A stretch of 64,000 nt of DNA from Ignelater luminosus (taxonomy: Eukaryota > Arthropoda > Insecta > Coleoptera > Elateridae). Shown one piece after another: positions 23,940-37,200 of this stretch (its first letter is position 1; every line of letters starts with the position of its first letter). The DNA lies in NCBI GenBank assembly GCA_011009095.1, contig VTPC01090448.1, positions 94,939 through 158,938 on the forward strand. The letters run 5' to 3'. The position numbers and the translations under genes were made by a program. The notes beneath the pieces are model-generated. The model was not told the DNA's origin and searched no databases. It was given only the letters and a program-made list of their open reading frames with translations.

Positions 23940-26900
23940 AATTCAAGTTCAATCTGGTTGAGTTTTGAAAAGTTTCGAATGATCTTTTTGAGTTTTGCAA
24001 AAACGTTAAAATTCTGTAAGCCAATAGCGCGGATAATGTTGAATTTTGTCATGATTTGAGTCTACCAATGGATAAAGCACTAAAAAATTGATATATTGAC
24101 ACGTGTATCTTATTTTTGATAAATTTGCCGTTGTTGAGCTTTAAAAAAAATGCTCTTCAATTAATTTTCTAACTAAAAATTGGTACAAAGTGAGATTGTT
24201 AAATTTAGTAAGTTATACTTCATAGTTGCTAATTCTTTGTTCAGCATTTGTTTCTGACGCTCAAATTGTTAAACAGAAATATTTATTGTCATTCGACTCA
24301 TATTTTTTTGCACAATGAACGGCTTAAGTTAAAATGGTAAAAGAAATGTTACACAATCAATCACCCTGCAAAAGTTAGAATTACACAGAATATCATCAAT
24401 ATTACAATTAAAAGAATAGCAAATAGTGTAGAACTGAGTCTCAAGAAAGGATTTGGCCAAAAAGCTCCCAAAAAAGGGTAAAAAACGAGATGCTTTGGAA
24501 AATGACATCTTAGTTGTTCTTGGACAAGCCCAGAGAAAAATGAAAACAAAAACAACTCGGAAAAATATTAAAAGAGAGAAATATAAAAGTTAGAACGGAA
24601 TTTGATATCTTTTTGGAAAAAATATGTGTTTTATGAAATTTGGCCAAACGTTACGATGTTAGGAAGGTACCAAATCTCTTATATTTTTTTGTAAAAAGAA
24701 TGGCTTACACAAACACAAGGGCTGATTGCATTCTTTAAATGTAGTAGAAGTTAGTTTTATTCATTATATTGATTTTGCATTTTGTAGTTTTGCAAACAAG
24801 AAGTAAACTTTGTGCCAACTTTTAGTTATCACACCCATAATCTTGTCTCCCCTTGAAATACCTTCATCATGAAATTAATTAATACTTTTCCTTTTTTTGT
24901 ATAACTCAAGAAGTTTCCTTTTAATAAATGATTTATGCAACCTGAGTTACTGCTGGTAAGAAATTTTGTCAGTTTTTCCAAATACCGATGAGTATTTATT
25001 TCTATATTTCTGAGAAATGTAACCAGTGAGATACTATAAACCTGCTGACCTAATTCTAACTGTTGTAGGATTTTTCTAAAGAACTCCTTCAGGTTTCTCT
25101 TGATCTTTTAATTTAATTGATTTAATATATAGTTCTAGTCATTTTCATCTTTTCAAGCTCAGACATTGTATTTTATGTAAAAGAATGATGGATAGCATGG
25201 GACTTACTTGTAGACGAATGTGGTTCAGGTTACATCCAAAAAAGACATAATGTCCACATTTGTATTATTGAAAAGAATTGCTGATAAATGACGTGCAAAA
25301 AAGGGGCCGTTTTAATTTGACCTCTCATTTTTCTGGCAAAAGGAAAAAGTTTTCAATTATAGGTGGTTTGATTTAAAGACTACATTAATATATATACTGC
25401 ATGCTTTCTTCAGATATTTCTAATTGACTTAGAAGAAATAATTATACCTTTCTGAAAAGTTAGTAACGATTTTCGCTTAGGAATTCTCATACTTCAGAGT
25501 AATTCTCTTGTTCTTTCCAGCCATTGATTTTGCTCGACTAATCTTACACCAAAAAAGCATTCGTTCTTGAATGCTTCCTATATTTACTTTTTAAATTCAT
25601 CAAGTCGAACCGGTCATTAAATAATTTAATCACTGTTGCTGAATCTAGCCAATTATTCTATACTCTATTTGAAAATAGTCTTGTTGCTGTCTTTACATTT
25701 TATCTTCGCTGGAAGAGTTCACCCGTTTATTACCATTCCAGAGCAATTTAATTTGTTGGAGAGTAAAAACTTTTGGAAGAGGTCCTTCAATTTTTTTGTT
25801 TATAATTTGCATTCTTTCTGGAACATTCTTTTTAACTATTTGTTACTTTAAAAAATTGTTACTAATCCCTAAACATTTGTTTTCTTATCCGATAAGCGAA
25901 GTCGTTATTGCAGTACAATAATGTCTATATTTGGAAAAGAAGAAATTATGGATAACAGTCAACATAGAGAGTTAATTACCTGCTGCTGATTTCTGTATGA
26001 TTATATTTTGTGGTTCTTCGGTCTTTTAATGACTTAAATCACTTGTATTCGGCAAAGTATAGGTAATGCCTTTAACATTCTAATTTAAGGATTCAAGTAT
26101 TTAGGGTGATAAAATCTTCCTTGAAACGCCAATATAAATTCAGGACTTGTTTTCTCTTCTCCTAAAAATAATTTGATTTTGATTTTGATACTTTAAAAGC
26201 TTAAAGATTTGTTTTTATAAGGATTATTTTCGTCATGTCGATAAAATAAAATGTTATCAAGTAAGATGTTTTGAAGAACCACGAGCAGAAAGTTTTAAAT
26301 ATCTTAACTTTGTGGCTCATTTTTTAAGTTCTTACTGATATGTTTCCTGAAATATTTTAAAATTACTTACTCTTTTATTTTGCTTTAAGCTAACGTTAAT
26401 CTTTTTCGGACTTTTCTAGTTGTTACTGATATTATAGCCTAAAATTGTTTAAGAATTTGTCAAACAATTTTTCCAATAAAGAGGAACTTCCCCAAACGTG
26501 TTTACTTATCATTTTCTGTTTGGTTTCTAAACCTGGAAAAGGTATTATGTTTTGAATCAATAGTTTCTCATTTGCTTTTGTGATTTTGCTTTGACCCAGT
26601 GATTAGCAACTAGTGCGCTTGGGGTCTAGTGGGTTACATAAGCTTTCAACCGAAGGTACCTTGAGAATTAAAACTGCTACGAAATACAGTAGTCAACTTT
26701 AGATCACTTCGCCGTAACTTTGATTTCTTAGTTGCTTTGAGATTTTATTCTTTTTCAATTAGTAACTATCGACCATTTTATCTGACGTGTATTTATACAA
26801 ATAATTACAACAAATCTAATGGTTTTTGTTTCTTGTTTCAAAATAATGTTAAATGGCATTGTTATTTCTAAATTGTTCAGAATCCTTCTGCCTATTTAGA

Positions 26901-27160
26901 TTTCTTTACTGGATATCACTGCTGATGTGTATTTGGTTGCAGGTTGAATATCGTAATCGCATCTGTACATACCATAGCTAACTGTCAACAAAATAGTTTT
27001 CATTATATTAATAATGATCTTTCACTCTTTATTTGATTACAGTAAGAATTATATTTGTTGACTTATTAGGCAATATGGATAAAACGTGAATTCAAAGTAT
27101 TTTTCTCTTTTATCTTAGCTCGATGGACTGTTACACACAAAGTTTTTTAAGCAGAAGTTA
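23940..27160. other. AT-rich spacer, nothing recognised
   Basis: I find no gene, repeat or RNA with support. The short frames at 24361-24555 (minus) and 25636-25851 (plus) are hydrophobic because AT-rich DNA favours Phe, Leu and Ile codons; neither has a motif or a plausible start context. Confidence 0.4.
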
Positions 27161-27169
27161 TGTTTTCTT

Positions 27170-27830
27170 TTTAATATTGGATTCTTGGCCTACTTTTTAT
27201 TCTTTCTGATTTGACAATTTTTGTAATGATCAGCTTACCGTACAAGACTTATTTTTTTAATTTCACTTTTTGTCAGTTTCTTTTTATCAAAAATCCTTCC
27301 TAACAACTTTCTTTTCCATATTTTAAGTTCTTTTATGTTATTTTTGTTTAACACTCATAGACCTATGCCATAGGATCTTGCTACTGTTCCTAAATCCATA
27401 GTTTGAAATTTCTTGATACTCCATTAAATTTAAGAAATTTAAGAAGAACACCTAGACTGTTATTGAGCTTGGTTAGATGTTTAGTAATTGTGCATTTTTG
27501 CGGCGATTGTTTATTAGAATTACACCAAGATAGTAAAACTTGAATTCTTTGTAATTAGCAACTTGTTTCCTGTATAATCTGGAGTTTGATGCTTGTGGTG
27601 ATATATGGTACCACCTGTGAATGCGTGTACTTGACCATCTCCAAAACTCTTGATATCATATTAGAATGATAAGAATGTAGAAAGCAAATTACCTAGTTTG
27701 ACACCGCGATTAATTGGGAAAGCTTCTAAAATTTGTCTGTCCAGTTTGACTTTATTTGTTAAGGTTCTAGTTAAAATTATTCTGAATTGATGTATTAGCT
27801 TCTGCAGAATCCCAGTAAACACAATTATAT
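27170..27830 (-). pseudogene. non-LTR reverse transcriptase fragment (minus strand)
   Basis: Reverse-complement reading gives KLIHQFRIILTRTLTNKVKL and EAFPINRGVKLGNLLS at about 27810-27700, the region that in live elements reads FxINxGVRQGDxLSP. Further on come a decayed FxYLGV-like block (about 27545-27520) and LWHRSMSVKQ...NMEKKVVRKDF (about 27380-27300), the equivalent of the C-terminal LYGSExW...WERKVLRKI block. The order fits an RTE-like RT C-terminal half. Many stops show long decay. Its 5' side ends at about 27830, where a CpG-rich block begins. Confidence 0.6.
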
Positions 27831-27837
27831 CGTAGCG

Positions 27838-28165
27838 ATATCAGTGCGAATTTATCTGTGTACGAACTTGTTTAATGTTACATAGCACACTGTGCGCATG
27901 TGCGTTATATATAACGCGTAATGTCAGAAACACAGTACGAGTTGCAGTACATCGCGATTACGTACCGATTGTTACATGCCGACGACATTCATCGTGCTTC
28001 AGACTAGGTACATGCTTGTTGATACATTGTCATAATTTTACGTGAATACATCGCTCTAATGTCTACGTTTCGATGTACCTGTTTCGTTTAATTTTAAAAG
28101 ACTATGTAATATGCTAAATTACGTATTCGTTACGTCTACATTATAACATTGTTAACATGTAACAA
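27838..28165. repeat. CpG-rich block with 16-bp palindrome
   Basis: Unlike its AT-rich surroundings this stretch contains many CpG and TACG steps and a perfect palindrome, GCGTTATATATAACGC, at 27902-27917. There is no open frame. It starts where the RT relic stops, so it may be an inserted non-autonomous element. GCGTAATGTCAGAAACACA at 27915 has a weak inverted look-alike near 30695 (TGTGTTTGAAATTACGCGC), hinting at a shared repeat family. Confidence 0.4.
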
Positions 28166-28169
28166 AGAG

Positions 28170-30875
28170 TATGCTTCATTAATTAATTAAAGTCTGGTCT
28201 TTCTACTTCCTTGTAAATTTATCGTCCACGTAACCCAAAACATTTTTCCAAGCTTCCGACCAATTTATTCTAGTATATAGAGGTTGCAGGAAGACCAAAA
28301 TAAATTAGTCAAAAGTTAATACAACATATTGACCTTGCACAAGTAAGAAAAGTCTCACGTTACCTGACCTATAAGACTAGGCCTTAATCTAGGTAGTGCA
28401 AAAATTTCAAAATCTCTTAAATCATTCAAATTTGTTATCAAATAGACTTGTAGTTTAGGAATACTGCCATTTTGTTCTTAAACAAAAGTAAAAATTTGGA
28501 ATTAAAGTTAAGAAAAGATCAAGGACATACATTGCAAAACGAATAGCCTAGTAATATAACTAATTTGAATGATATTACACAGTACTTTATTTTTGAAGGA
28601 AAATGCATTAAAAGTATTACTTGGAATAAAAGTTTTATTAATTTCTTTTAAAAAAGAAAGAATGCAAGACAATTTCAAAACACATTAATTCGTTTTTGTC
28701 TTCTCGTCCCTTTTTAATCTCTGTGCAGCATGTCGTAGTCCTTTGGAACAACATTGCTCAATTTCTGAAAAACAAAACAATTTATATATACGAGCTATAA
28801 ATATTACGATAAAAAGAATACCTTTGTCCGATATTCATCGTCTTGGTTCCAGCCATTCGGAGATTCCCACGTTGACGCAATCACGAATAACCACGAATAA
28901 CAGCAAATTCGTTGGTCAGAACATTTTTTAAATTCTGGAGATCTTGCCTTTATAGCCAACTCTACCGATCTTACATAAAAAAAGTTTCTAGAAAAAAAAC
29001 GAATGAACAAAAATAATTATGTGTAACAAACAAATCCGAATGTTCTTTATTTAATTTTCTAATTCTCCAAAACTTTCTTTTGTTTCTATTGGCAGCATTT
29101 GCTCTACCTCTGATTTTCGATTGATTGATTAATCGTAATATCAGAATTTAAAATTTTAGTATCGCTAAAACTACTTGTGTTGCTATTATTGTCATTGATG
29201 CTATTATTTCTTTCGTAGTAGTATTGTTTTGAATTTTGTCAAAGATTTTATTATGGTTGTCATTTTTATTATTGAGTAATTGTAATTTATGTTTAGCTTT
29301 CATAATATTTTTGTACTGCCCTAATCTACGGTACTTTTGTCTAGTTGATAAAGTACTAAAAGGTTTTTACTTTATTTTCTTAGACATTTCGCTTACAGTA
29401 AATTGTTATCCTTGAAAATACAAGAATCAGTACAAATACTACATATTACTAATTTAAACTTACCTATTAACAACACTAAACCAGACATTTTTGCACAATA
29501 ACTGCAGAACATTGGAATGAATTTATTCGAAACGAATGAAGGCAGGAAACCAAATCAGTGGTGTTCTTTGAAGAATTTACTGTTTAGATGCAGACGGGCT
29601 AAATACTTTCATTACGTTCTTAGAAAGGACCATGTCCCTCTCTTTCTCATTTGTAAAGTAAACACAAAATTTTCCTAAAAACGTCTAAGAAGGAAGTCAT
29701 AAATTTTATTTGAAACCCCTTTCACATAGACCGGTGAATCTGGCATATTTTAAAATAACGGGATATTGTTCACTATTATTTGAATATTTCTCCATACTTG
29801 ACTTTAAATAAGGAAATATTGATTTTTACCGCTTTGCTGCTTGTTTATAAGTCGTTCAATATATGTCGTAAAGTTTCACTTCAGAATAAATGCATTGTAT
29901 AAAAATTTATTATTATTTATAATCTTAGAATGGTCCCTTACCTGGTTAGGCGCTTTTGTGCGGGGCACAATCTGTAAAAGATCCACTTCGCTGTGTGATT
30001 TTTATGTAGAAAATACTACAGTTACATAAATATTGCTGTGGTTTTTGGCCATACAGCAAAATCAAGTAAAATTTTAAAGATCGAAATTGCCCAAAAAATT
30101 ATGGAAATAAGGAATTATTTTTGTTAATTTTGTTTATCACTGTATATTTTAAGACTTAATTTATGTTAGAATTCAACATTATTTTAATATCATCTATATT
30201 ATTTTATGCCTTAAACATGTAGAAAAAAGCATGAATTACAAAAATTAAAAATGACTTTAGATTAGTATTTTTGTAAGTGAGTATTCCTGAAGAAAAGAAC
30301 TTTAAAAAGTCTGGATCGCGTTTGCTGTGGAATTTTAGTCATGTCTGAGATTATATTCTACAATAAATTTTGACAGTAGTCAGTATAATTTTCTTATGAA
30401 ATTATAACTTTATAAGAAACTTCATTATGAAAAAATTGAATGTAGAATTAAAAATATAATTATTTCAGACATGTATAAGATTATTTACCAAGAGTTAGCG
30501 CATAAAGATTTGAAAACGTGACGTCAGTTGGGCGATCAGTGATCTAAATAGTTAAGATCTTCTATAAATTAAGTATATATAAAACAAGCATTATTTTTAC
30601 GTCATTAACATTTATCATATAAGTATATGCAGAAGTATGTAACAAATACAGCGTATACCCTACATCTACCTGATGTGTTTGAAATTACGCGCTGCCGACG
30701 TAGTTTGAGTACTCCTTTGCGATGTCATAGTATTGACGTACCAGCTACATCGATAAGATGTAATCGAGAGATGTAGTGCTCGTTCTTTCGTTGGTATGTA
30801 CCTGTTACATTAATATCACACCTGTGTTTACTGGGATGTAGGAATCTTGCATGGCCTTGAAGATCTTTTCTTCTT
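28170..30875. other. AT-rich spacer, no recognised gene
   Basis: No gene is supportable; the opposed short frames at 28743-29010 lack motifs. The final 250 bp (about 30640-30870) is richer in CpG and may be related to the block at 27.84 kb or be the 5' untranslated part of the following retrotransposon. I see no ORF1 with CCHC fingers before that element. Confidence 0.4.
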
Positions 30876-30879
30876 TTAA

Positions 30880-33655
30880 TTGTGTTATAGACCTGTTCAA
30901 AAATACGGACCAAGTAGAATACTCACAGTTGTAAATGAAAAAAAAGGTTCTAACGGCGATAGTGATTATAAAACAATGTCAATGTACTACCAAAATGTGC
31001 GTGGACTTAGAACGAAAACGAGTGAGTTATATGATAATGTGTTGGCGAACGATTTTTCTATTATTGCGTTTACAGAAACTAATTTAAATTGTTCTTTTGA
31101 AAATTGTGAAATTATGGATGATAGATACACAGTATATCGAAACGATCGTAAATGTGAATTAACTGGTAAACAGGGTGGAGGTGGAGTGTTGCTTGCAGTA
31201 CGTAATAAATATAGTTCTTGTAAAGTCAACGTAGATAACATTGAAGGTATAGAAAGTTTATGGGTTGTTTTTAAATATTTACATTATAGTATTTTAATTA
31301 GTTTAGTTTATATTCCTCCCAAATCAATAATTGGAAAATACCGTCTGTATTTTGAAATGTTTGAAAACCTTTGCAGAATGAGGTTCGATAGTATAATTGT
31401 TATTGGCGATTTTAATGTACCACAGGTTTCGGGAACTAATTACGACTTTTTTAAAGGTGTAGGATCAGCTAAATGCAGTGGAGAGTTTATACAGTTGAAC
31501 AATTTACATTCTGTCAATAATATTTTGAATTCTAAGAACGCTACTTTAGATTTGGTTTTAACCAATTTACAATGTGTAGTAGAAGAAGATGCAGTACCTC
31601 TCGTTAAAGTTGATCTGGCTTATCATCCTCCTTTAGCTATAACTTTTAGGTTAGTTGGAACAAAAAAACTGCAATAAGAAGGGTAAGAACTGCTCATATT
31701 ACTACAATTTTAAAAAAGCTAATTTTGATTTGATGTATAACATTACTAGGTTTACCGATTGGACTTTTATTAAGTACGAGACGAATGTTGATATAGCACT
31801 AAACAAACTGTATGATGTTTTATATAATATTTTAGATCAGTGTGTTCCCAAAAATACAATAACCAATAAGTCGCGTAAATATCCTTCGTGGTATGATAAA
31901 AATATAAAAACAAAACTTAAGGAGAAACGGAAAGTTAGGCAACGTTTAAAAACCAATAATTTAAATCGTAACCTTAAACTCAAATTCAATACTTTACGAA
32001 AGGATATTAAGAATTTAATTAAAAATGCACGCAAGAGATATTTACAAGAAGTTCAATTAGATATACGGGCTAATCCAAGAACATTCTGGGATTTTATTAG
32101 AGCGAAGAATAAAAAAGGGGGATTATTACTTGAGGTAACTCACAATAATGTCATATATACCGGGGATAAGCTGATAGTTTCTGCTTTTGCCAAATACTTC
32201 AGTTCGGTCTACTCTAAAGATAATACTAATACAACAAATAATAACTTCCAATTAGATTACGGAACTCAGTGTCTAAATATTCGGAATATATCCATAGATC
32301 AGGTGACAACAGCCCTTAAGCAGCTAAAACCGCGTGCTTCTCCTGGTGAAGATAATATTCCGTCTTATTTAATCAAGGGTTTATCCGAGTTTCTGTCTGA
32401 ACCGTTAACGGCGATCTTTAATTTAAGTATAGATACAGGCAAATTTCCAACTCGTCTTAAAAAAGCCTGGATCAGACCTATTCATAAGTCCGCCGATATT
32501 AACGCGGTTGAAAATTATCGTCCTGTGGCTGTACTAAATACATTTAATAAAATTTTCTAAGCAGTCTTACATTTGCAAATTTATAATCATGTTAAAACTG
32601 TAATAAGTAAACATCAACATGGATTTGTTCCTAAAAAGTCGACAGTTACAAGTTTACTAACCTTTACTGATATTATTTCCGAAAATATAAATAATAAGTT
32701 GCAAACTGATGTCGTTTATTTAGACGCTGCAAAAGCATTCGATAAAGTAGATTTCAATGTTCTTATTAGCAAACTCAAGGCGTTTGGTTTTAGTGATAAA
32801 TTGCTCAAATTTTTTAAATCTTATTTAACTGAAAGATCAATCTCTGTACGTTATAATCATGTTTTTTCTGAGTATTTCGTTCCAACGTCGGGGGTCCCAC
32901 AAGGGTCAACGCTAGGCCCTTTATTATTTTTATTATTAATAAATGATCTGCCTCGCTGCATCACATCCAGTGAAATATTATTATATGCAGATGATGTTAG
33001 ACTGTTTCAAAAAGTAAATAATAATCAAGACTGCATAGTGCTTCAGAATGATTTAAACCGTTTAGTAAGCTGGTATGATGAAAATAAATTACAACTTAAT
33101 ACCAAAAAATGTCAAGTTATCTCTTTCAGCCGTAAACAAACTGAACTAACTCACAATTACACGATAATGGGAATTACATTGCAGAAGGTAACTGAAGTTA
33201 AAAATTTGGGTGTACTATTTACTTCCAAACTAAAACTTAGTCGTCATATTAAGGAATGTGCGAAAGCGGCCAATCGGAAGTTAGGATGGGTACTTAGAAA
33301 CAGTAAAGATTTTTCTACGGAAACTACTTTGCTACTGTATAATGCTTATGTACTTTCGAGATTGGAATATGCCGCTGTAATTTGGGCCCCTAGGTCTTTT
33401 ATGGATATTGATATTGTGGAGAAAATTCAAAAATGCTTTTTGAGGCATCTCTATTATCGAAAGTATGGGATATTCCCTAATTTTAAACATCACGTAGCAT
33501 ACAATGTTCAGCTTGAAAAGTTTGAAATGAAAAGATTAGAGACTAGGCGCAGGTTAATTTCAATCACTACTGTTTGTAAAGCTCTCCACTATCAAATCGA
33601 CTGTGAACAGTTGTTACATAAGTGCAGTTTTATTGTTCCTAACATTAGATGTTGA
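30880..33655 (+). pseudogene. Jockey/CR1-like non-LTR retrotransposon ORF2 (endonuclease-RT)
   Basis: The APE-type endonuclease comes first: YYQNVRGL at 30985, AFTETNL, then IVIGDFNVP at about 31395 and AYHPPLAI at 31620. It cuts one target strand. A basic linker follows, with KYPSWYDKNIKTKLKEKRK and NPRTFWDF. The reverse transcriptase has LKPRASPGEDNIPSYLI (32327), ENYRPVAVL, VYLDAAKAFDKVD (32720), SGVPQGSTLGPLLF (32888) and the catalytic LLYADDVRLF (about 32980). A C-terminal domain runs to the stop at 33655. Only two lesions are visible: a frameshift at an A7 run near 31665 and one in-frame TAA at 32558. The likely start is ATG 30976, though the frame opens at 30880. No ORF1 or RNase H is seen. 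It looks like a young, 5'-truncated copy. Clade assignment (Jockey, CR1 or Daphne-like) is tentative. Confidence 0.9.
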
Positions 33656-34298
33656 ATAAAAAATGTACCATTCAGAACTTTTAACACATTGTTCACCAAT
33701 TACTACAGTTTTGAATGATGTTAATGATTTTTCAAAAATATATAAATTTGATTTACACGTATTCCTCTATTATTAAAGCCTGGGATGGTAAATAACTGGG
33801 ATTCTTTTTATACTATTAATATTTATGTATTGATATAAAACTTTTTTTTATTGCTTACAATTATTTTAATTTTACACTTTTATTTTATAGCTAAATGTTG
33901 TATTCTAATTATTTGTATTTTGAATTTTTGTGTGAAAGATAATTATTTAATACTCCTAGTATATTTTATTTATTGCACGTAAGGATTATTTACAATATTT
34001 TGAAATCATTTGATATTTTATTATTTATATATATTGACATTGGTGTTTAGATTCTAGTTCGTCTTTTATTTGAATGACATTTTATACAGTTGTATTTGTC
34101 CTATTCAAGCAGCTGCGCTCAATTTTTGTATTTTAATTTGTTGTTCTCTGTTGTGTATTTTTACTGATGTTTACAATTTTTTGTTTGATATGTTTTTAAC
34201 TTTGTTACGCGGCACATAATTTTAGATTTATTGTAATTCTCTGTAATTGGCTATGTAGCTGTTGAGAATAAAGGTTATTATTATTATTATTATTATTT
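33656..34298 (+). repeat. 3' UTR and (TTA)n tail of the Jockey/CR1-like element
   Basis: About 620 bp of non-coding AT-rich sequence after the ORF2 stop ends in GAGAATAAAGG followed by about seven TTA repeats at 34275-34297. Short 3' tandem tails in place of poly(A) are known for several non-LTR clades and mark the priming end of target-primed reverse transcription. I could not match the downstream flank (TATGAACAGCACG) to a target-site duplication upstream. Confidence 0.75.
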
Positions 34299-34299
34299 A

Positions 34300-37200
34300 T
34301 GAACAGCACGTCCAAGGACATTTTATGATCATAGCTTCTAGCTAAAATCCATCTTATTTCAAAAATTTTATGTAGGAATAACTTCAACCTTTTTTTTATA
34401 CCGCTAAATAATATTTTATAGATAATGTGTGACAGTACCATACCTTGGTATGTTTTACATCTGATTACGTTATATCAAAAGTGGAACTGTTTCTGTTATC
34501 ATGGACTTTTTAATATGTTTATGCAAATTTGTATTGAGCATGAGTTAAAATACCTTCTGGGGAGTATTAAGTAAATGTTCTTAAATTGATTACTTATTCT
34601 TCTTAGACGCTACTACTATTCAGGATCTTTTCATAATGTGCATCAGTTTATTTTTTTTTAATTTTATCTACTAATTTTTCTCTTCTTTATTCTAAAAAGA
34701 TTATTTTCCATATTGAGTTGAGAATTTAACTAAGCTTTGAATGTAATAATTATTTATTTACTTTTGTAATTTCCCGTATTAAATTAAATATGAAAGTACA
34801 ACAGAAAAGTTTAAAATTGTACAGAATTGGTTGTTAACAAATCATTATTTTGAATGTAATGTATTAAATTGTAATTGGTTGAATGACAATTGAACCTGCT
34901 TGGTTTGCCTATATTGTTGTTGGTATTATACAAGGTGATCAAAAACGCAAATAGCTATTTTCTTCGACGTCTTTAAATCGAACATCTCATGGGAATGTTC
35001 AAATACCCTTTTCAACCATTCAATTTTTGTTTGAAAGCTGAACAGAATTTGGAATTATTTAGATGGTTTTCTGTAAGTTATAATAAAGATTGTAAGAATG
35101 TATTCAGACAAATACATTGTATTATTAAAAAATAAGTAATTAAAAATTATAAGCAAAAGCCTAAAAGATAACATAGATGGAAATCTATCAAGTATGAAAA
35201 AGTGATATAGCTCGAATAAGTTTAGTTCAATAAAATTGGTTCAACTTGAAAACTAAAAACTAAATCTGCCGTAGTCAGCTAGTAGTGCAGTAAACAATTA
35301 ATCAAATATTTGCTTGACAGTAGCACATACAGGCGCAATTCACAAACAAAGATAGTAAAACCCAGAATTATGTAACTTCACTACAATCTAGTACACAATC
35401 TCTTCTCAAGAATTCAAATTGAATTATACACATACAGTCAAAGATGACAGTTTATGATATGGAATGTAAAATTGCATTTATTGCAAGGCCTAATTTCTTG
35501 CTTTGAAATCACCTGAGCGTGACTGAATGTCCTACGAGTCTGGATTATGCCAAATTCAATTTAGAACTTGAGATTTCACCCTCTGTCATAAGAGAGTACA
35601 GAAAAAAAGAAAGATTAAGAGCCGCAATCGTACAGTGATAAGACCGTAACAAAGGCAGTTCGTGATTAAATAATTCAATATGTGAAAACGCCAGAAGCAA
35701 AAGTTCTGCTATGAAATTGGAAAGAGGGGAAAAAGTCACGGTTGATCGATCTAGCAGCAGCAGGATTAAATGGAACAACTGATATCCAAACAGAGGGGAA
35801 CGGGTAGCTGGTGTTACTGTATTATTAGAGAATATGAGAATAAAGATGGTATATCAGATTTTAAATGTTTATTCTGAAGATCTCTTTTGATTTCATTTGT
35901 AATACTACCATTGGAAGATCATTTATTTGATAATAATCTACCTATAACTCTTTTGTTCTCTTTTTTCTTTAACCATATATTGTGGAACCTTTGCTACTAC
36001 TTGTGTTAAGTATTTCTTCCTAATTAATTATATTTCCCCTAAACAGATCTCTTTTATCTGATGTTATATCAAGCCCTACTCAAATAAAACTGAAATGACA
36101 TGTGTAACACACCTGTAAATTACATACCATAAATCTTGCGTCGAATGACAGCTGCACATTGAATAATCTCTTTATGTAAAAGTTACTTGATTATTCCTCG
36201 TAAAAACCCAAATAAATTATTTTTGCAACGTAGGATAATAAAATCAACTTAATGAAATTTCAAGCCGGCTGTAATTGCAGGTATTAACTTTTCGGTTGTA
36301 AACACATCCTATTAAACTGTTGAAGTATGGGATTATGTATGGGGTGCCTTAGTAACTGGCTAACTGCCATATATTAGGTAGTTAATTTTCGTGTTTACTG
36401 ACGCAAAGGGATAATTTTCAGTATATGTAAAGTGGATGATACAACGTATTAAGCGCTCATTTTCCAAGCCAATTTGTTCTTATTACATGGGACTACTAAT
36501 AAAGATTTCGTATAAATTTTAAGTATCATCTATATAAAACAGAAAAGTTTTAAGTTTTAGAACTGTCACTAAATAGCTAATACCTTTTTTGGAAAAGCGG
36601 TTGGCTAATAAAATAATTGAGCGGGACAGTATTTATTTCAAATGAGCGTTATCCACTATTAATGCAAGTGTTTAAATACAGTCTTTGATACCAAAATGTT
36701 TATAGGAGAAGCGAGAATAATACGAAATTCTGATTGGGAATATAATTGCAACAGTCTAAGCACCAGAGGGGATTAGAAGCAAAGGAGTTAAATTTGGAAA
36801 GCATTGGAGGATCAGTTTTATAATCCATATAGACTTTCTGTGTTTATCGTTTTATTCCTGTTTGACTTTGAAACTCCTCTTGAACAAACTTTGTTTTAAA
36901 TTCAAAATTAAGATAAAGAGGAATGAGTTAAAGCTTTCCAGTATCTAGCATGATAAGTATACGTTGTGGAAATATTTTCCTTTTCCAGAATAGCTAATAT
37001 GTAATATAAAACGTACAAAATGTATCAGTATGAGCCGATTCTTTCAAAAGTTCCAACTGCTTATTATGTTATATTATAGTGCACGTAAATACTAATTTAA
37101 CATTTAATTAAAACTTGTTACAGCATTTCGTAATAGTCTGGTCAGTTTAATTATCTGTGATACACTTTGTTAAGTAGATTTATGAAGGCATTCCTTCCAA

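Noticed and set aside
31650..31680. Programmed ribosomal frameshift at the A7 run in the Jockey/CR1-like element
   Set aside because: The shift needed is +1, whereas the slippery A-run would favour -1; a simple indel is more likely.
34205..34441. Minus frame with a poly-Asn run
   Set aside because: Generated by the (TTA)n retrotransposon tail.
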